This document shows, piece by piece, positions 49,209-58,900 of a stretch of 64,000 nucleotides of DNA. Origin of the DNA: an uncultured Pelagibacteraceae bacterium (GTDB lineage Bacteria > Pseudomonadota > Alphaproteobacteria > Pelagibacterales > Pelagibacteraceae). Position numbers and translations under genes: made by a program. The stretch is taken from assembly GCA_902603555.1 (NCBI GenBank), contig CACKVD010000001.1, positions 43,785 to 107,784 of the forward strand, written 5' to 3'. The notes beneath the pieces are model-generated. The model saw only the letters and a program-made list of their open reading frames with translations, ran no database searches and was not told where the DNA came from. Numbering within the stretch: position 1 is the stretch's first letter; each line of letters begins with the position of its first letter.

Positions 49209-49908
49209 CTAGAAAAGAGCTTCTTACTCTTGAATCCTCTAATAATTCTTTTCCAGTACCGGAGTAACGGTTCTCACCTGTTACCAAAACATAGCCTCTA
49301 TCAGAAATATTTAATGCTTGTTTTGCATTTTGCTCAACCATCAATATTGCTACGTTAGTTCTTTTTACCTTAATAATATGATCAAATAATTCATCCATCA
49401 CTATAGGTGAAACACCAGCAGTCGGTTCATCCAACATTAATACGGAAGGTTTAATCATAAGCGCTCTACCTAATGCAACTTGTTGTCTTTGCCCACCAGA
49501 TAACTCACCAACTAATTGATTTTTTTTTTCTTTAAGAATTGGAAATAAATCATAAATTTCGTCTACAACTGACTTAAAATCACTATTTATTAAGAAAGCT
49601 CCCATCTCTAAATTTTCCTCAACAGTCATACCTGCAAAAACATTCTTTGTTTGAGGCACAAATGAAATACCTTCTTTAACTCTATCTTGTGGTGATAATT
49701 TAGAAATATCTTTTCCATTAATTACAACAGAGCCAGATTTTAAATTTAATAAACCTAGCATAGCCTTCATTGCTGTAGATTTTCCAGCTCCATTTGGTCC
49801 AAGAATTGATACTATTTCTCCTCTCTCGACATTTACAGAACATGAATTAATTATATCTGGCCCATTTCCATAACCGCCTGTCATTTTATTACCTTCAAAA
49901 AAAGCCAT
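49201..49908 (-). CDS. livF: Branched-chain amino-acid ABC transporter ATP-binding protein LivF-like
   Basis: GPNGAGKST, LSGGQRQQVALGRALM, LDEPTAGVSP. Confidence 0.92.
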   Translation of the reverse strand: MAFFEGNKMTGGYGNGPDIINSCSVNVERGEIVSILGPNGAGKSTAMKAMLGLLNLKSGSVVINGKDISKLSPQDRVKEGISFVPQTKNVFAGMTVEENLEMGAFLINSDFKSVVDEIYDLFPILKEKKNQLVGELSGGQRQQVALGRALMIKPSVLMLDEPTAGVSPIVMDELFDHIIKVKRTNVAILMVEQNAKQALNISDRGYVLVTGENRYSGTGKELLEDSRVRSSFLGG

Positions 49909-49910
49909 AA

Positions 49911-50702
49911 TTAATTGTCCTTTAACTTTAACTTTGAACCTCTACCTAAATAACTTTCTATAACTTTTTCATCTTTTTTTGCATCTTCAACTGAACCCTC
50001 AAATAAAACTGACCCCTCAGCCATAACTATTACTGGATCACATAATCTTCCAATGAAATCCATATCATGCTCAATCATACAAAATGTATAACCTTTTTCT
50101 TTATTTAATTTTTCTATAGCTGTTCCAAGATCTTTTAATAAGGTTCTGTTAACGCCTGCTCCAACTTCATCTAATAAGACTAGTTTTGCATCAACCATCA
50201 TTGTTCTACCTAATTCTAATAATTTTTTTTGTCCTCCAGATAAATTTCCAGCTAATTCATTTTTTAAATGATCAAGATTAAGAAAATCAACAACTTCCAT
50301 TGCCTTTTCTTTAATTTGACTTTCTTCTTTTGCAACTAATGATGGTTTTAATAAAGCATTCATTAATTTTTCCCCAGATTGATTTCCTGGAACCATCATT
50401 AAATTTTCTAAAACTGATAAATTTGTAAACTCATGCGCTATTTGGAAAGTTCTTAATAATCCTTTTGAAAATAACTCATAAGAAGGAACATCAGTAATAT
50501 TTTCATTATTAAACATAACGTTTCCAGCTGAAGATTTTAAATTTCCAGCAATTAAATTAAATAATGTAGTTTTGCCCGAACCATTAGGTCCAATAATACC
50601 TGTAATGGTTCCTTTTTTAACCTTAAGTGAGCACTCTGATACTGCTGCAAGTCCTCCAAAATATTTTGACAAATTATTAATTTCTAAAATATTTTCAGAC
50701 AT
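49911..50702 (-). CDS. livG: Branched-chain amino-acid ABC transporter ATP-binding protein LivG-like
   Basis: GPNGSGKTTLFN, LSGGQKKLLELGRTMM, IEHDMDFIGRLCD. Confidence 0.92.
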   Translation of the reverse strand: MSENILEINNLSKYFGGLAAVSECSLKVKKGTITGIIGPNGSGKTTLFNLIAGNLKSSAGNVMFNNENITDVPSYELFSKGLLRTFQIAHEFTNLSVLENLMMVPGNQSGEKLMNALLKPSLVAKEESQIKEKAMEVVDFLNLDHLKNELAGNLSGGQKKLLELGRTMMVDAKLVLLDEVGAGVNRTLLKDLGTAIEKLNKEKGYTFCMIEHDMDFIGRLCDPVIVMAEGSVLFEGSVEDAKKDEKVIESYLGRGSKLKLKDN

Positions 50703-50705
50703 TAA

Positions 50706-51473
50706 TTATTTGTTTAATCTTTTATGGATACTATTTAAAGTGCTAATTAAAGATTTATAAACACTTTTTTTACTCATTTCTTTTAAGCCTTGCTCATTTA
50801 ATCCTTTTGGCGTTTGTGATTCTTTTACTAAATATTTTAATTCTTTTTTTGAGTTTATTACTGCATCTTCAGATAAAGCTAAAAACAATGTAGTGATATA
50901 TTTTTGAGCATCTGATCTTTTAATACCTTTTTTAATTAACCATTCACTCATAACCTTCAATAATTCATAATAAGATGCCATCATCCCAGATGTTGACCAA
51001 AAATTAATTGAAAGTTTTTCATTACTAATCTCTACAGTAGAGCCAATTTTATCAAAAAAGTTTTTTACTTTTTTATTTGGGGGGCAAATCGGGATAGGCC
51101 CCTTTTTCAAAGATATTGGTGGTAATGGTATTGCTCTAACAATATCAACTTTAGCTTTAATCATTTTTTTTAATTCTGGAATCGTGATTGTTGAAATAAA
51201 ACTCACTACAGTCTGGCTCGATTTAAATTTAAGTTTTTTAATTATCTTTTCTCCTACTGTGGGTGTTACAGCTAAAAATACCCAATTACTGTTATCAACT
51301 ATTTTTTGATTATCTTTCTCAATAGAAATTTTTTTAAATTTTTTCTTTAATCCTTTGGCAATTTTACTGTTTCGAGATGATATAAATATTTTACTATATT
51401 TTATAGATGATCCACATATTCCAGTTATCACTGAAGATGCAATTTTTCCAGTTCCTATAAAACCTAATTTCAT
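50706..51473 (-). CDS. Pyrroline-5-carboxylate reductase-like (ProC family) oxidoreductase
   Basis: KLGFIGTGKIASSVITGI NAD(P) site; VRAIPLPPISLKKGPIPICP; ESQTPKGLNEQGLKEM. Confidence 0.75.
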   Translation of the reverse strand: MKLGFIGTGKIASSVITGICGSSIKYSKIFISSRNSKIAKGLKKKFKKISIEKDNQKIVDNSNWVFLAVTPTVGEKIIKKLKFKSSQTVVSFISTITIPELKKMIKAKVDIVRAIPLPPISLKKGPIPICPPNKKVKNFFDKIGSTVEISNEKLSINFWSTSGMMASYYELLKVMSEWLIKKGIKRSDAQKYITTLFLALSEDAVINSKKELKYLVKESQTPKGLNEQGLKEMSKKSVYKSLISTLNSIHKRLNK

Positions 51474-51502
51474 GACAAATACTTTATAAAGGATAATTTA
51501 TA

Positions 51503-52417
51503 TTAATTAATAAAAAAAGAACCTCTAATTCTCAATAACTCTCTACTTAAATCTTTGTTTTCTTTGAATGGTTTTCTTCCATGCAGCCAAAAATAATTAT
51601 TTGCAACCACTGATGATCCCACTGGAAGTTTGGTTATAACCTTATTATTACTTTCCTCCAAACTATCAGATAATTTTTGTAAAAATGTCCCTTGTTTCAT
51701 ATCTCTAGGCTCTGGAAATTGGTCTATGTATGAAATTTGAGGTTTTCCATTTTGATCAGATGAAAAAACAGGATGTTCAACTTTATAATCAATATTTTTA
51801 CTTTTTGGTGAGCCCCAAATAAAATTCTCTTTAGCAGCAGGATCGTTAAATAATTCATTACAATGTTCCCAATCATCAAGATGAAGCATAGCAGTTTCCC
51901 CTCCTTCTACATTTTTTTCCTCTAATTTTGACATTAACAACCAATCAGTTTTTTCTTTCACATATGTTCCATCAGTATGAAGATCCATATTTGTGTAAGC
52001 TTTTCTCAAATATGAGTCACTTTTATCTTCGTGCTTCACATGAAATCTTGCATAGTATTTTCCTGCCATAGCATCATGATTTGGGTTCCCAATTAAATAT
52101 GCAACTGCAGTTGATAATTTTACTAAAAAAATTTCATCAATTTTAGATATCAATTTTTTTGGCTTAATAATGAAGCAGCCTGTATTTCTATCTCTAATTA
52201 TTTTATTTAAAAATTTTGAAAGCTTATTACCACTTAGATCATCTAAACTTTTAGCAATAGTAAACCTTGTAAATGGTTTGTATTCAAGTGCAGTTATATC
52301 AAATTTATTAAACGGAAAAATAAGTTTATTTAATATTTCATCGCTTATATCAATATCAATTATTCTTTTAGAATTATCATTTAAATGAATTTCAAATCCT
52401 TCAATTTTTTCAATCAT
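51503..52417 (-). CDS. glaH: CsiD/GlaH family 2-oxoglutarate-dependent dioxygenase (glutarate 2-hydroxylase-like)
   Basis: GKYYARFHVKHEDKSDSYLRKAYTNMDLHTDGTYVKEKTDWLLM (HxD), YIDQFPEPRDMKQGTFLQKLSDSLE, VANNYFWLHGRKPF. Confidence 0.85.
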   Translation of the reverse strand: MIEKIEGFEIHLNDNSKRIIDIDISDEILNKLIFPFNKFDITALEYKPFTRFTIAKSLDDLSGNKLSKFLNKIIRDRNTGCFIIKPKKLISKIDEIFLVKLSTAVAYLIGNPNHDAMAGKYYARFHVKHEDKSDSYLRKAYTNMDLHTDGTYVKEKTDWLLMSKLEEKNVEGGETAMLHLDDWEHCNELFNDPAAKENFIWGSPKSKNIDYKVEHPVFSSDQNGKPQISYIDQFPEPRDMKQGTFLQKLSDSLEESNNKVITKLPVGSSVVANNYFWLHGRKPFKENKDLSRELLRIRGSFFIN

Positions 52418-52737
52418 AAATAACTACTAAAAAATGATAATATGATAGCAGAGAAAAGCGTTGGGTAAACCAAATTTTTTTTAGTCAGATAAAAAACTAC
52501 AACAGATAAAATAACTACAATAAATCTAATTAAATAATCTATTTCAGATAGAGATCCTGAAGGAAATATTACTATTCTTGCAATCAGTGCTGCAAGAGTA
52601 GAATATGCAAGACAATTAAACCATCTAAACATCTTTGATGTTTCTTTAATTTTTTCTGCACTCACAACACCTAAAAATCTTGATAGGTATGTTGCTAAAG
52701 AAGTAACGATTATGACTATTATAATATTACTAGTCAT
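52414..52737 (-). CDS. azlD: AzlD family branched-chain amino-acid transport protein
   Basis: Small multi-TM, VIIVTSLATYLSRFLGV; overlaps the AzlC gene. Confidence 0.85.
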   Translation of the reverse strand: MTSNIIIVIIVTSLATYLSRFLGVVSAEKIKETSKMFRWFNCLAYSTLAALIARIVIFPSGSLSEIDYLIRFIVVILSVVVFYLTKKNLVYPTLFSAIILSFFSSYL

Positions 52738-53431
52738 TTTTTTCTCCTATAAAAAAAGCAATAGTTCCTGCAAAAAATCCACCAAACAAAATAGACCATT
52801 CGGGAGAGAAAAAATAAAAAGCAGGACCTAAAACTGCTCCCAAAATTACAGATAGACTTATTTGCATTGTCTTCATTGCACCAAGCATCATACATATAAA
52901 GTAAATCGGATTTATTATTGCTAGACCAATAAGCATATCTTTATTTAGAAAATCTGATGCTATATAACCTATAACTGTTGAAAAAATTGCAACAGACCAA
53001 GTAGCTGTTCCAATCCCTATCCAGAAATCTATTCTGTTTTCTTTTTCAATATCTTCATAATTGTCTTTCATAATGAGCCATGATGAGACAGCTATAAAAT
53101 GGCATGATAAATAATATTTCCATCTTGGTTGATTTTCATGCATCAATAATGGCATTAATGCTACAGTCATTGGATATAATCTTGCGTTCACCAACCATAC
53201 GGCTATAAAAATATTTATTAAAGATGCCCCAATCAACATTGACTCTGCCATTACTAATGACCCAGGTAATGCATAAGTTAAGAAGGTAGAAAAAATACTT
53301 TCTTGAATTGAGAAACCTAAATTTTTAAGTAAAGCACCTATCGCAATAAAACTTGCACCTAGTGCAATTGCAGGGCTTCCAACACCTTTTATAGATTTAA
53401 ATCCTTTTAAAAAATATTTTGGATCTATCAT
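52730..53431 (-). CDS. azlC: AzlC family branched-chain amino-acid exporter
   Basis: SFIAIGALLKNLGFSIQESIFSTFLTYALPGSLVMAES; coupled with azlD. Confidence 0.85.
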   Translation of the reverse strand: MIDPKYFLKGFKSIKGVGSPAIALGASFIAIGALLKNLGFSIQESIFSTFLTYALPGSLVMAESMLIGASLINIFIAVWLVNARLYPMTVALMPLLMHENQPRWKYYLSCHFIAVSSWLIMKDNYEDIEKENRIDFWIGIGTATWSVAIFSTVIGYIASDFLNKDMLIGLAIINPIYFICMMLGAMKTMQISLSVILGAVLGPAFYFFSPEWSILFGGFFAGTIAFFIGEKND

Positions 53432-54216
53432 TAACCACCTAAGAATAGGCGACCAACATCTGGATTATTTAATAGATCATCTCCTTTTCCAGCTATTGCT
53501 GTTTGACCTGAAACAAGAACGTAACCTATGTCAGCAAACTCTAGACCTTTTTTTGCATTTTGCTCAACTAGGATGATTGTTTTTTTTTCATTTTGTTGAA
53601 GATCTCTTAAAATTTCAAATACCATATCAATATATCTTGGTTCTAATCCAATAGATGGTTCATCTACTAATAGTACCGATGGTTTCATCACAAGTGCTCT
53701 AGAAATTTCTAATAATCTTCTTTCACCACCTGACAATACTTTTGCAGGCTGATTTCTTCTATTGCCTAATCTTTCATATTTTTGAAGAATTTTTTCAGCT
53801 TCCTCATAAGACTCTTCTGTTTTATCTTTTATAAATCCACCCATTAATAAATTTTCTTCAACCGTCATATCTGGAAATACAGAATTATCTTGAAGAATAT
53901 AGGCTATTCCAACTGATTTAAGTTTTTCAGCAGGAGAAAGATTTGTAATTTCTTTTCCATCTATTTCTATTTTTCCAGAAAAAATATTTGTAAATCCATA
54001 AATCGAATGAAGTATTGTAGATTTTCCTGCTCCATTAGGACCTATTAAACAAAGTGATTGTGCTTTACTTACGAAAAGTTCAAAATTATGAAGTATTTCC
54101 ATTTTACCATAACCAGCATTGAGGTTTTTTATTGTCAAATGAACATCGTTAGGAGATAGGTTTTTTAAATCCTCTGCAACCGGAGCTTTACCTAAAACTT
54201 CATATTGATTTGACAT
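53431..54216 (-). CDS. livF: LivF-like ABC ATP-binding protein (second system)
   Basis: GPNGAGKSTILHSIYG, LSGGERRLLEISRALV, DEPSIGLEPRY. Confidence 0.9.
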   Translation of the reverse strand: MSNQYEVLGKAPVAEDLKNLSPNDVHLTIKNLNAGYGKMEILHNFELFVSKAQSLCLIGPNGAGKSTILHSIYGFTNIFSGKIEIDGKEITNLSPAEKLKSVGIAYILQDNSVFPDMTVEENLLMGGFIKDKTEESYEEAEKILQKYERLGNRRNQPAKVLSGGERRLLEISRALVMKPSVLLVDEPSIGLEPRYIDMVFEILRDLQQNEKKTIILVEQNAKKGLEFADIGYVLVSGQTAIAGKGDDLLNNPDVGRLFLGG

Positions 54217-54956
54217 TATTGTGCTCCCAAATAAGCATCGATAACACGCTTATCATTTTTAATTTCATCTGGTGATCCATTTGCAAGCATCTTGCCATGT
54301 GCTAAGCAAAAAATATCTTCAGCTAACTGCATAATTACTTTCATATTATGTTCAATAACTAAAAGTGTAATACCAAAATCTTGATTAACTTTAATTAATC
54401 TATCTATAATTCCATTTATTAAAGTAGGATTGATACCAGCAGTTGGTTCATCTAATAGCAACATCTCAGGTTCATTCATAAGTGCCATTGCTAATTCTAA
54501 TAATTTTTGTTGTCCAAAAGATAAATCGCCAGCTCTTAAGTTTCTTTTTTGATATAATCCAACAAAATTTAATAAATTTTCTGCCTTTTCTGTTAAATCT
54601 TTTGGAATTTTTGAAAAAATTGTGAATAAGCTTGCGTCACTTCCTTTATGACTAATTAGCATATTCTCTACACAATTTAATTTGCCATAAATTCTAGTTT
54701 GTTGAAATGTTCTTAATAAACCAAGTTTTGCTATTACTGGAACAGGTAATTCTGATACTTCTTTCTCATTAAATTTAATTGATCCGTTATCGATTGGATA
54801 AGTGCCGACAATAGAATTAAATAAAGTTGTTTTACCTGAACCATTGGGTCCTATTAGACCAACAATTTTTCCTTTCTCAACTTTCATTGAAATGTCAACA
54901 TTGGCTTTTACACCGCCAAATGATTTACTGACATTACTAACTTCTAAAATACTCAT
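54216..54956 (-). CDS. livG: LivG-like ABC ATP-binding protein (second system)
   Basis: GPNGSGKTTLFNSIVG, LSFGQQKLLELAMALM, LDEPTAGINPT. Confidence 0.9.
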   Translation of the reverse strand: MSILEVSNVSKSFGGVKANVDISMKVEKGKIVGLIGPNGSGKTTLFNSIVGTYPIDNGSIKFNEKEVSELPVPVIAKLGLLRTFQQTRIYGKLNCVENMLISHKGSDASLFTIFSKIPKDLTEKAENLLNFVGLYQKRNLRAGDLSFGQQKLLELAMALMNEPEMLLLDEPTAGINPTLINGIIDRLIKVNQDFGITLLVIEHNMKVIMQLAEDIFCLAHGKMLANGSPDEIKNDKRVIDAYLGAQ

Positions 54957-56002
54957 TTTAATTCTACCTGTGCTTTTCGATCTGCTTCATCAACTACTTC
55001 CCCAAATCTCTCTGGGTATTTCTCTCTTAACCATCCCATTATTCCTTCCGGAAAATAAATTACAATTACAACTATAAGAACTCCTAGTGCAACGTATTGC
55101 CAACCTAAGAAGAATGTCCAAAAACCTTCTTTGAAGATATGAAATACAGTTGCTCCAATAACAGGTCCCCATAAAGTTCCTTTTCCACCTAAGATAGCCA
55201 TCAAGACCATGAACACTCCCATCTCTCTTCCATCAAATGCAACGTCAGTTGAGTCTATGTAACCAACTAGACCACCCATAATTCCTCCAGCTAATCCACA
55301 AAAGAAAGCAGATATCATCCAACCAATAATTTTATATTTCATTGTTTGAATTCCCATTGCTTCAGCTTTGTCCTCATTGTCTCTTATTGCATTTAGTATT
55401 AATTTAAATCTTGTTGAATAAATTGACTTCACTGTAATAAAAGTCAAAACAACTGCCATGAAACTTAAGAAGTAAAAGAATTCACCTCTTGCTTCTAAGC
55501 TTCCTACATCTGGGAAAGGTGGAGTTGTAAAACCTTGTCCAGCTCCAATAATTTCAATACCACCTGAAATTTCTCCAGCAGCTACTCCTAAACCTAAAGT
55601 GCAAATTGCAAAGTAATGACCTCTTAATCCTAAAATTGAGTAACCAATTAATCCAGCAACAATTGTTGGTATAACTGCTGCAACTATAAGACCCATAGCC
55701 ATTCCTTGAAAAAATTGGGTTGGTGTGTGAACAAAAGTTTTTTCTCCTCCACTTTCTGTCCATTCAGCTAAAGGAAAAAACATTCCCACTTGAACTGATG
55801 CACAAAGGTACATCCCAAGTCCATAAAATAATATATTTCCAAAGGTGTTGTAACCCATTTCCCCACCTTGAATGTTCCAAGTAAGAGCTAAAACAATTAA
55901 AACACAAAGTATTGATAGTTGAACTTTAAAAGCTGGAAATATAAAAGGAGCAGCTAATCCAAAAATTAACAATGCTGCATATAAAATAATATTCTTATTC
56001 AT
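54953..56002 (-). CDS. livM: LivM-like ABC permease (second system)
   Basis: LRGHYFAICTLGLGVAAGEISGG; ILNAIRDNEDKAEAMGIQTMKYK. Confidence 0.9.
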   Translation of the reverse strand: MNKNIILYAALLIFGLAAPFIFPAFKVQLSILCVLIVLALTWNIQGGEMGYNTFGNILFYGLGMYLCASVQVGMFFPLAEWTESGGEKTFVHTPTQFFQGMAMGLIVAAVIPTIVAGLIGYSILGLRGHYFAICTLGLGVAAGEISGGIEIIGAGQGFTTPPFPDVGSLEARGEFFYFLSFMAVVLTFITVKSIYSTRFKLILNAIRDNEDKAEAMGIQTMKYKIIGWMISAFFCGLAGGIMGGLVGYIDSTDVAFDGREMGVFMVLMAILGGKGTLWGPVIGATVFHIFKEGFWTFFLGWQYVALGVLIVVIVIYFPEGIMGWLREKYPERFGEVVDEADRKAQVELK

Positions 56003-56895
56003 TATTTTAAATACTCTCTTTTTCTTGATAATTTAAATCTTCTATAAACTAAAATCAAAACTAGTAATAAAAATACTGAACCAATTCTAAATTCTGTACC
56101 TAAAATATAATCAGCAAATTCTTCAAAAACTCCTAGTCCCATTCCTGACATTGCTACACCAGGAAGATTTCCTAATCCCGCAACAATCACAATCATAAAA
56201 GATCTAATTGTATAAGGTAATCCCATATAAGGATGAATTGTAAAAGTAATTGATATTAAAGCTCCAGCAACACCACATAAGGCAGCATTAATACCAAATG
56301 TTGCTGCATAAACTTTTTCTGTATCTACACCTAAAATTTTTGCTGCTCGGGCGTTTTGAGCGGTAGCTCTAATTGCTCTACCAAGCTTAGACTTTTTCAT
56401 ATAAATAACCAAACCTATTGCAAAAATAATACTTATGAATGCCGAAAATATTTTAGAATTAGGTAATGTAACAGAATTATCAAACAACATAGTTGTTCCA
56501 TATCCAGAATTGGCAAGAACGACATCTGCACCAAATGCAAAATTCATTAGTTGCATAAATAAAATACTAATTCCAAAAGTAGCAAGTATTGAAATAAATA
56601 AATCTCTATCAACTACTTTATTAATAACTAGTTTGTAAATTCCAACTCCAACAAAATACATTATAAATGGTGAGACGATTACTCCCCATGCTGGGTGAAT
56701 TCCCCACAGATACATGAAGTATGCAATGTAACCACCTAGAATAACTAAGTCACCTTGAGCAATGTTTATTATATTCATTACTCCCCATTGAAGAGCCATT
56801 CCATAAGCTATCAATGCAAATAATATTCCTAACAACACTCCATCAAGCGTAGCCTGTAAAGTTAGCATTGGAACTTGGAATATTAAAAAATCCAT
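56002..56895 (-). CDS. livH: LivH-like ABC permease (second system)
   Basis: LLGILFALIAYGMALQWGVMNIINIAQGDLVILGGY; AIRATAQNARAAKILGVDTEKVYA. Confidence 0.9.
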   Translation of the reverse strand: MDFLIFQVPMLTLQATLDGVLLGILFALIAYGMALQWGVMNIINIAQGDLVILGGYIAYFMYLWGIHPAWGVIVSPFIMYFVGVGIYKLVINKVVDRDLFISILATFGISILFMQLMNFAFGADVVLANSGYGTTMLFDNSVTLPNSKIFSAFISIIFAIGLVIYMKKSKLGRAIRATAQNARAAKILGVDTEKVYAATFGINAALCGVAGALISITFTIHPYMGLPYTIRSFMIVIVAGLGNLPGVAMSGMGLGVFEEFADYILGTEFRIGSVFLLLVLILVYRRFKLSRKREYLK

Positions 56896-56911
56896 AAATT
56901 TTTTGATTAAA

Positions 56912-56943
56912 AAAAATGCCCTCTATTCCTAGAGGGCATTTTT
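56912..56943 (-). terminator. Intra-operon terminator/attenuator between second SBP gene and livH
   Basis: AAAAATGCCCTCT-attcct-AGAGGGCATTTTT; near-symmetrical A/T tracts. Confidence 0.8.
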
Positions 56944-56953
56944 AAAATTTAAT

Positions 56954-58195
56954 TTATCTTTCTGACCAGCTTGGAATTGGGTGTATCAATTTAGCTGAAG
57001 CCCATTTTGTTGGAGCCACAACTTTATTTTCACACTTACTTCCATCAGCATTACACATAACTTGGAATAATACCATTGGCTTGTCAACGTTTTGACCACC
57101 TGGTGCAAATTTTATGTTTCCATAAAAAGTTTGCATATTAGTAGCTGCAAGAGCATCTCTTACTTTTTTCTTATCAAAAGAATTTGCTCTCTCAAAAGCA
57201 TCTTTAAAAACTAATAAAGCTGCAGATGACTCAGCCGCTTGATATGGTGGGTCATATTTAAACTCTTTCTCAAAGTCAGCAGCATATTTCATCCCATCTC
57301 CAAAGAATTTATCTTTGTAAGTTAGAGTTTTATGCCATTGAGATGCACATAATGCATACTCAGAGTTTTTACCATGTTGCTTCGATAATTTTGCAGCATC
57401 ACAGTGTGTCATTGCTAACATTGGAACATCAACTTTCATTTCAGCAATTTGTCTGATTGCAGTCAAAGCACCTTTTGTATGACCTGAAACTACAAGAACA
57501 TCTGGTTTTACAGCTTTAACTTTAGCTAAAGTTGCAGCCATATCATTTAGTTCTTTTGGTAACTTGTCATCAATAATGATTTTTGAACCTGTTCTTTCAG
57601 CAGCTTCTAAAATACCTAATCTCACGTCTTGTGAGAAAGCATCTTGTTCAAAAGCTTGTGCAATTTTTACAGGTTTTCCACCATTTTTCTCAACAGCTAA
57701 ATCTATTGCTACATCAAGATATAAATTTGCTGGTGCAAGCACTGCAAATAAATATTTATATCCTTTTGTAAATAAAGATCTAGATGCACCGTTAGCTTCT
57801 ACCATTGGTACACCATATTTTTCTGTTACAGGAGCAATCGCTTTTGTAAGTCCTGAACTGTATGGGCCAAGCATAAACTCAACACCATCTTGTGAGATTA
57901 ATCTTTCTGCAAGTTGTGCTGCTCTTTTTGGGTTTGATTCATCATCGTAATAAATGATTTCAAACTTATAAGTTTTTCCACCAACTTTAACTCCACCCAT
58001 GCTGTTAATTCTATCAACGGCCATATTATAACCGTTTTGAGTATGAACACCATTTGAAGAGTATTTACCTGTTAATGAAATAGCAGAACCTAAAATTATC
58101 TTATCTCCAACAACTTTTGCAAAAGATGTTACAGATGTTGATAATAATAGTGCCAATGCAGAAATAAAACTCAAGATTATTTTATTTATTTTCAT
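56954..58195 (-). CDS. livK: Branched-chain amino-acid-type ABC substrate-binding protein (second system)
   Basis: Signal peptide MKINKIILSFISALALLLSTSVTSFA; ILGSAISLTGKYSSNGVHTQNGYNMAVDRINSMGGV. Confidence 0.92.
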   Translation of the reverse strand: MKINKIILSFISALALLLSTSVTSFAKVVGDKIILGSAISLTGKYSSNGVHTQNGYNMAVDRINSMGGVKVGGKTYKFEIIYYDDESNPKRAAQLAERLISQDGVEFMLGPYSSGLTKAIAPVTEKYGVPMVEANGASRSLFTKGYKYLFAVLAPANLYLDVAIDLAVEKNGGKPVKIAQAFEQDAFSQDVRLGILEAAERTGSKIIIDDKLPKELNDMAATLAKVKAVKPDVLVVSGHTKGALTAIRQIAEMKVDVPMLAMTHCDAAKLSKQHGKNSEYALCASQWHKTLTYKDKFFGDGMKYAADFEKEFKYDPPYQAAESSAALLVFKDAFERANSFDKKKVRDALAATNMQTFYGNIKFAPGGQNVDKPMVLFQVMCNADGSKCENKVVAPTKWASAKLIHPIPSWSER

Positions 58196-58285
58196 TTTAT
58201 TTCCTTTGTTGATTAATTAATTAATACTCAATTAAATAAAGAAAATTGTACTTTTGCAAGAGACAAAACGTACATGACGGATATA

Positions 58286-58900
58286 TTAATAGTGTTGTGT
58301 TATAATAATTATTAAAGCAATTAATATTAAAACACTCGCTGAGATTGTATTAATTGTTTTTGGATTTGCTTTTATCCATGTAATTAATTTTTGTGCAAGT
58401 AAAGCATAACCAATTAAAGATAGAAAATCTAAAACAACATAAGTTGTTATTAAAATAAAAAATTGAACAACATAATTGGAATTAAAATCAATAAACTGTG
58501 GGAATATTAAAGGAAAAAACAACCAAGCCTTAGGGCTTGTTCCTGCAACCAAAAAACCATCCTTAAAGAAAGAAAAAAAACTTTTTGAAGTAACTATTTC
58601 TGAATTAATTTCTTTAGGAGATGATTTATAAACATCATAAGCCAAATAAAGTAAAAAAATTACCCCAATCCATTTAATAATATTTAAGAAAGTTGGATTA
58701 TCTGAAAAAAAAGTACCTAAAACAAAAATTACTAGAGTGGCTTGAATAAAGTTAGCTGTAATATCGCCTAATGCAGTCCAAACACATTTTTGAACTCCAT
58801 AATTCATTGAATATGAAACAATAACAATCCTTGGAGTGCCTGGTGTAATAAATAAAAAAATTATGATCTGTAAAAAAAGGATAAAATCTAAGGGGAGCAT
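58286..58900 (-). CDS. LysE/RhtB family exporter
   Basis: LPLDFILFLQIIIFLFITPGTPRIVIVSYSMNYG; multi-TM. Confidence 0.8.
   Translation of the reverse strand: MLPLDFILFLQIIIFLFITPGTPRIVIVSYSMNYGVQKCVWTALGDITANFIQATLVIFVLGTFFSDNPTFLNIIKWIGVIFLLYLAYDVYKSSPKEINSEIVTSKSFFSFFKDGFLVAGTSPKAWLFFPLIFPQFIDFNSNYVVQFFILITTYVVLDFLSLIGYALLAQKLITWIKANPKTINTISASVLILIALIIIITQHY

Noticed and set aside
55554-55763. Minus ORF rich in Cys/Arg/Trp within livM2
   Set aside because: Alternate frame of the permease, atypical composition, no SD
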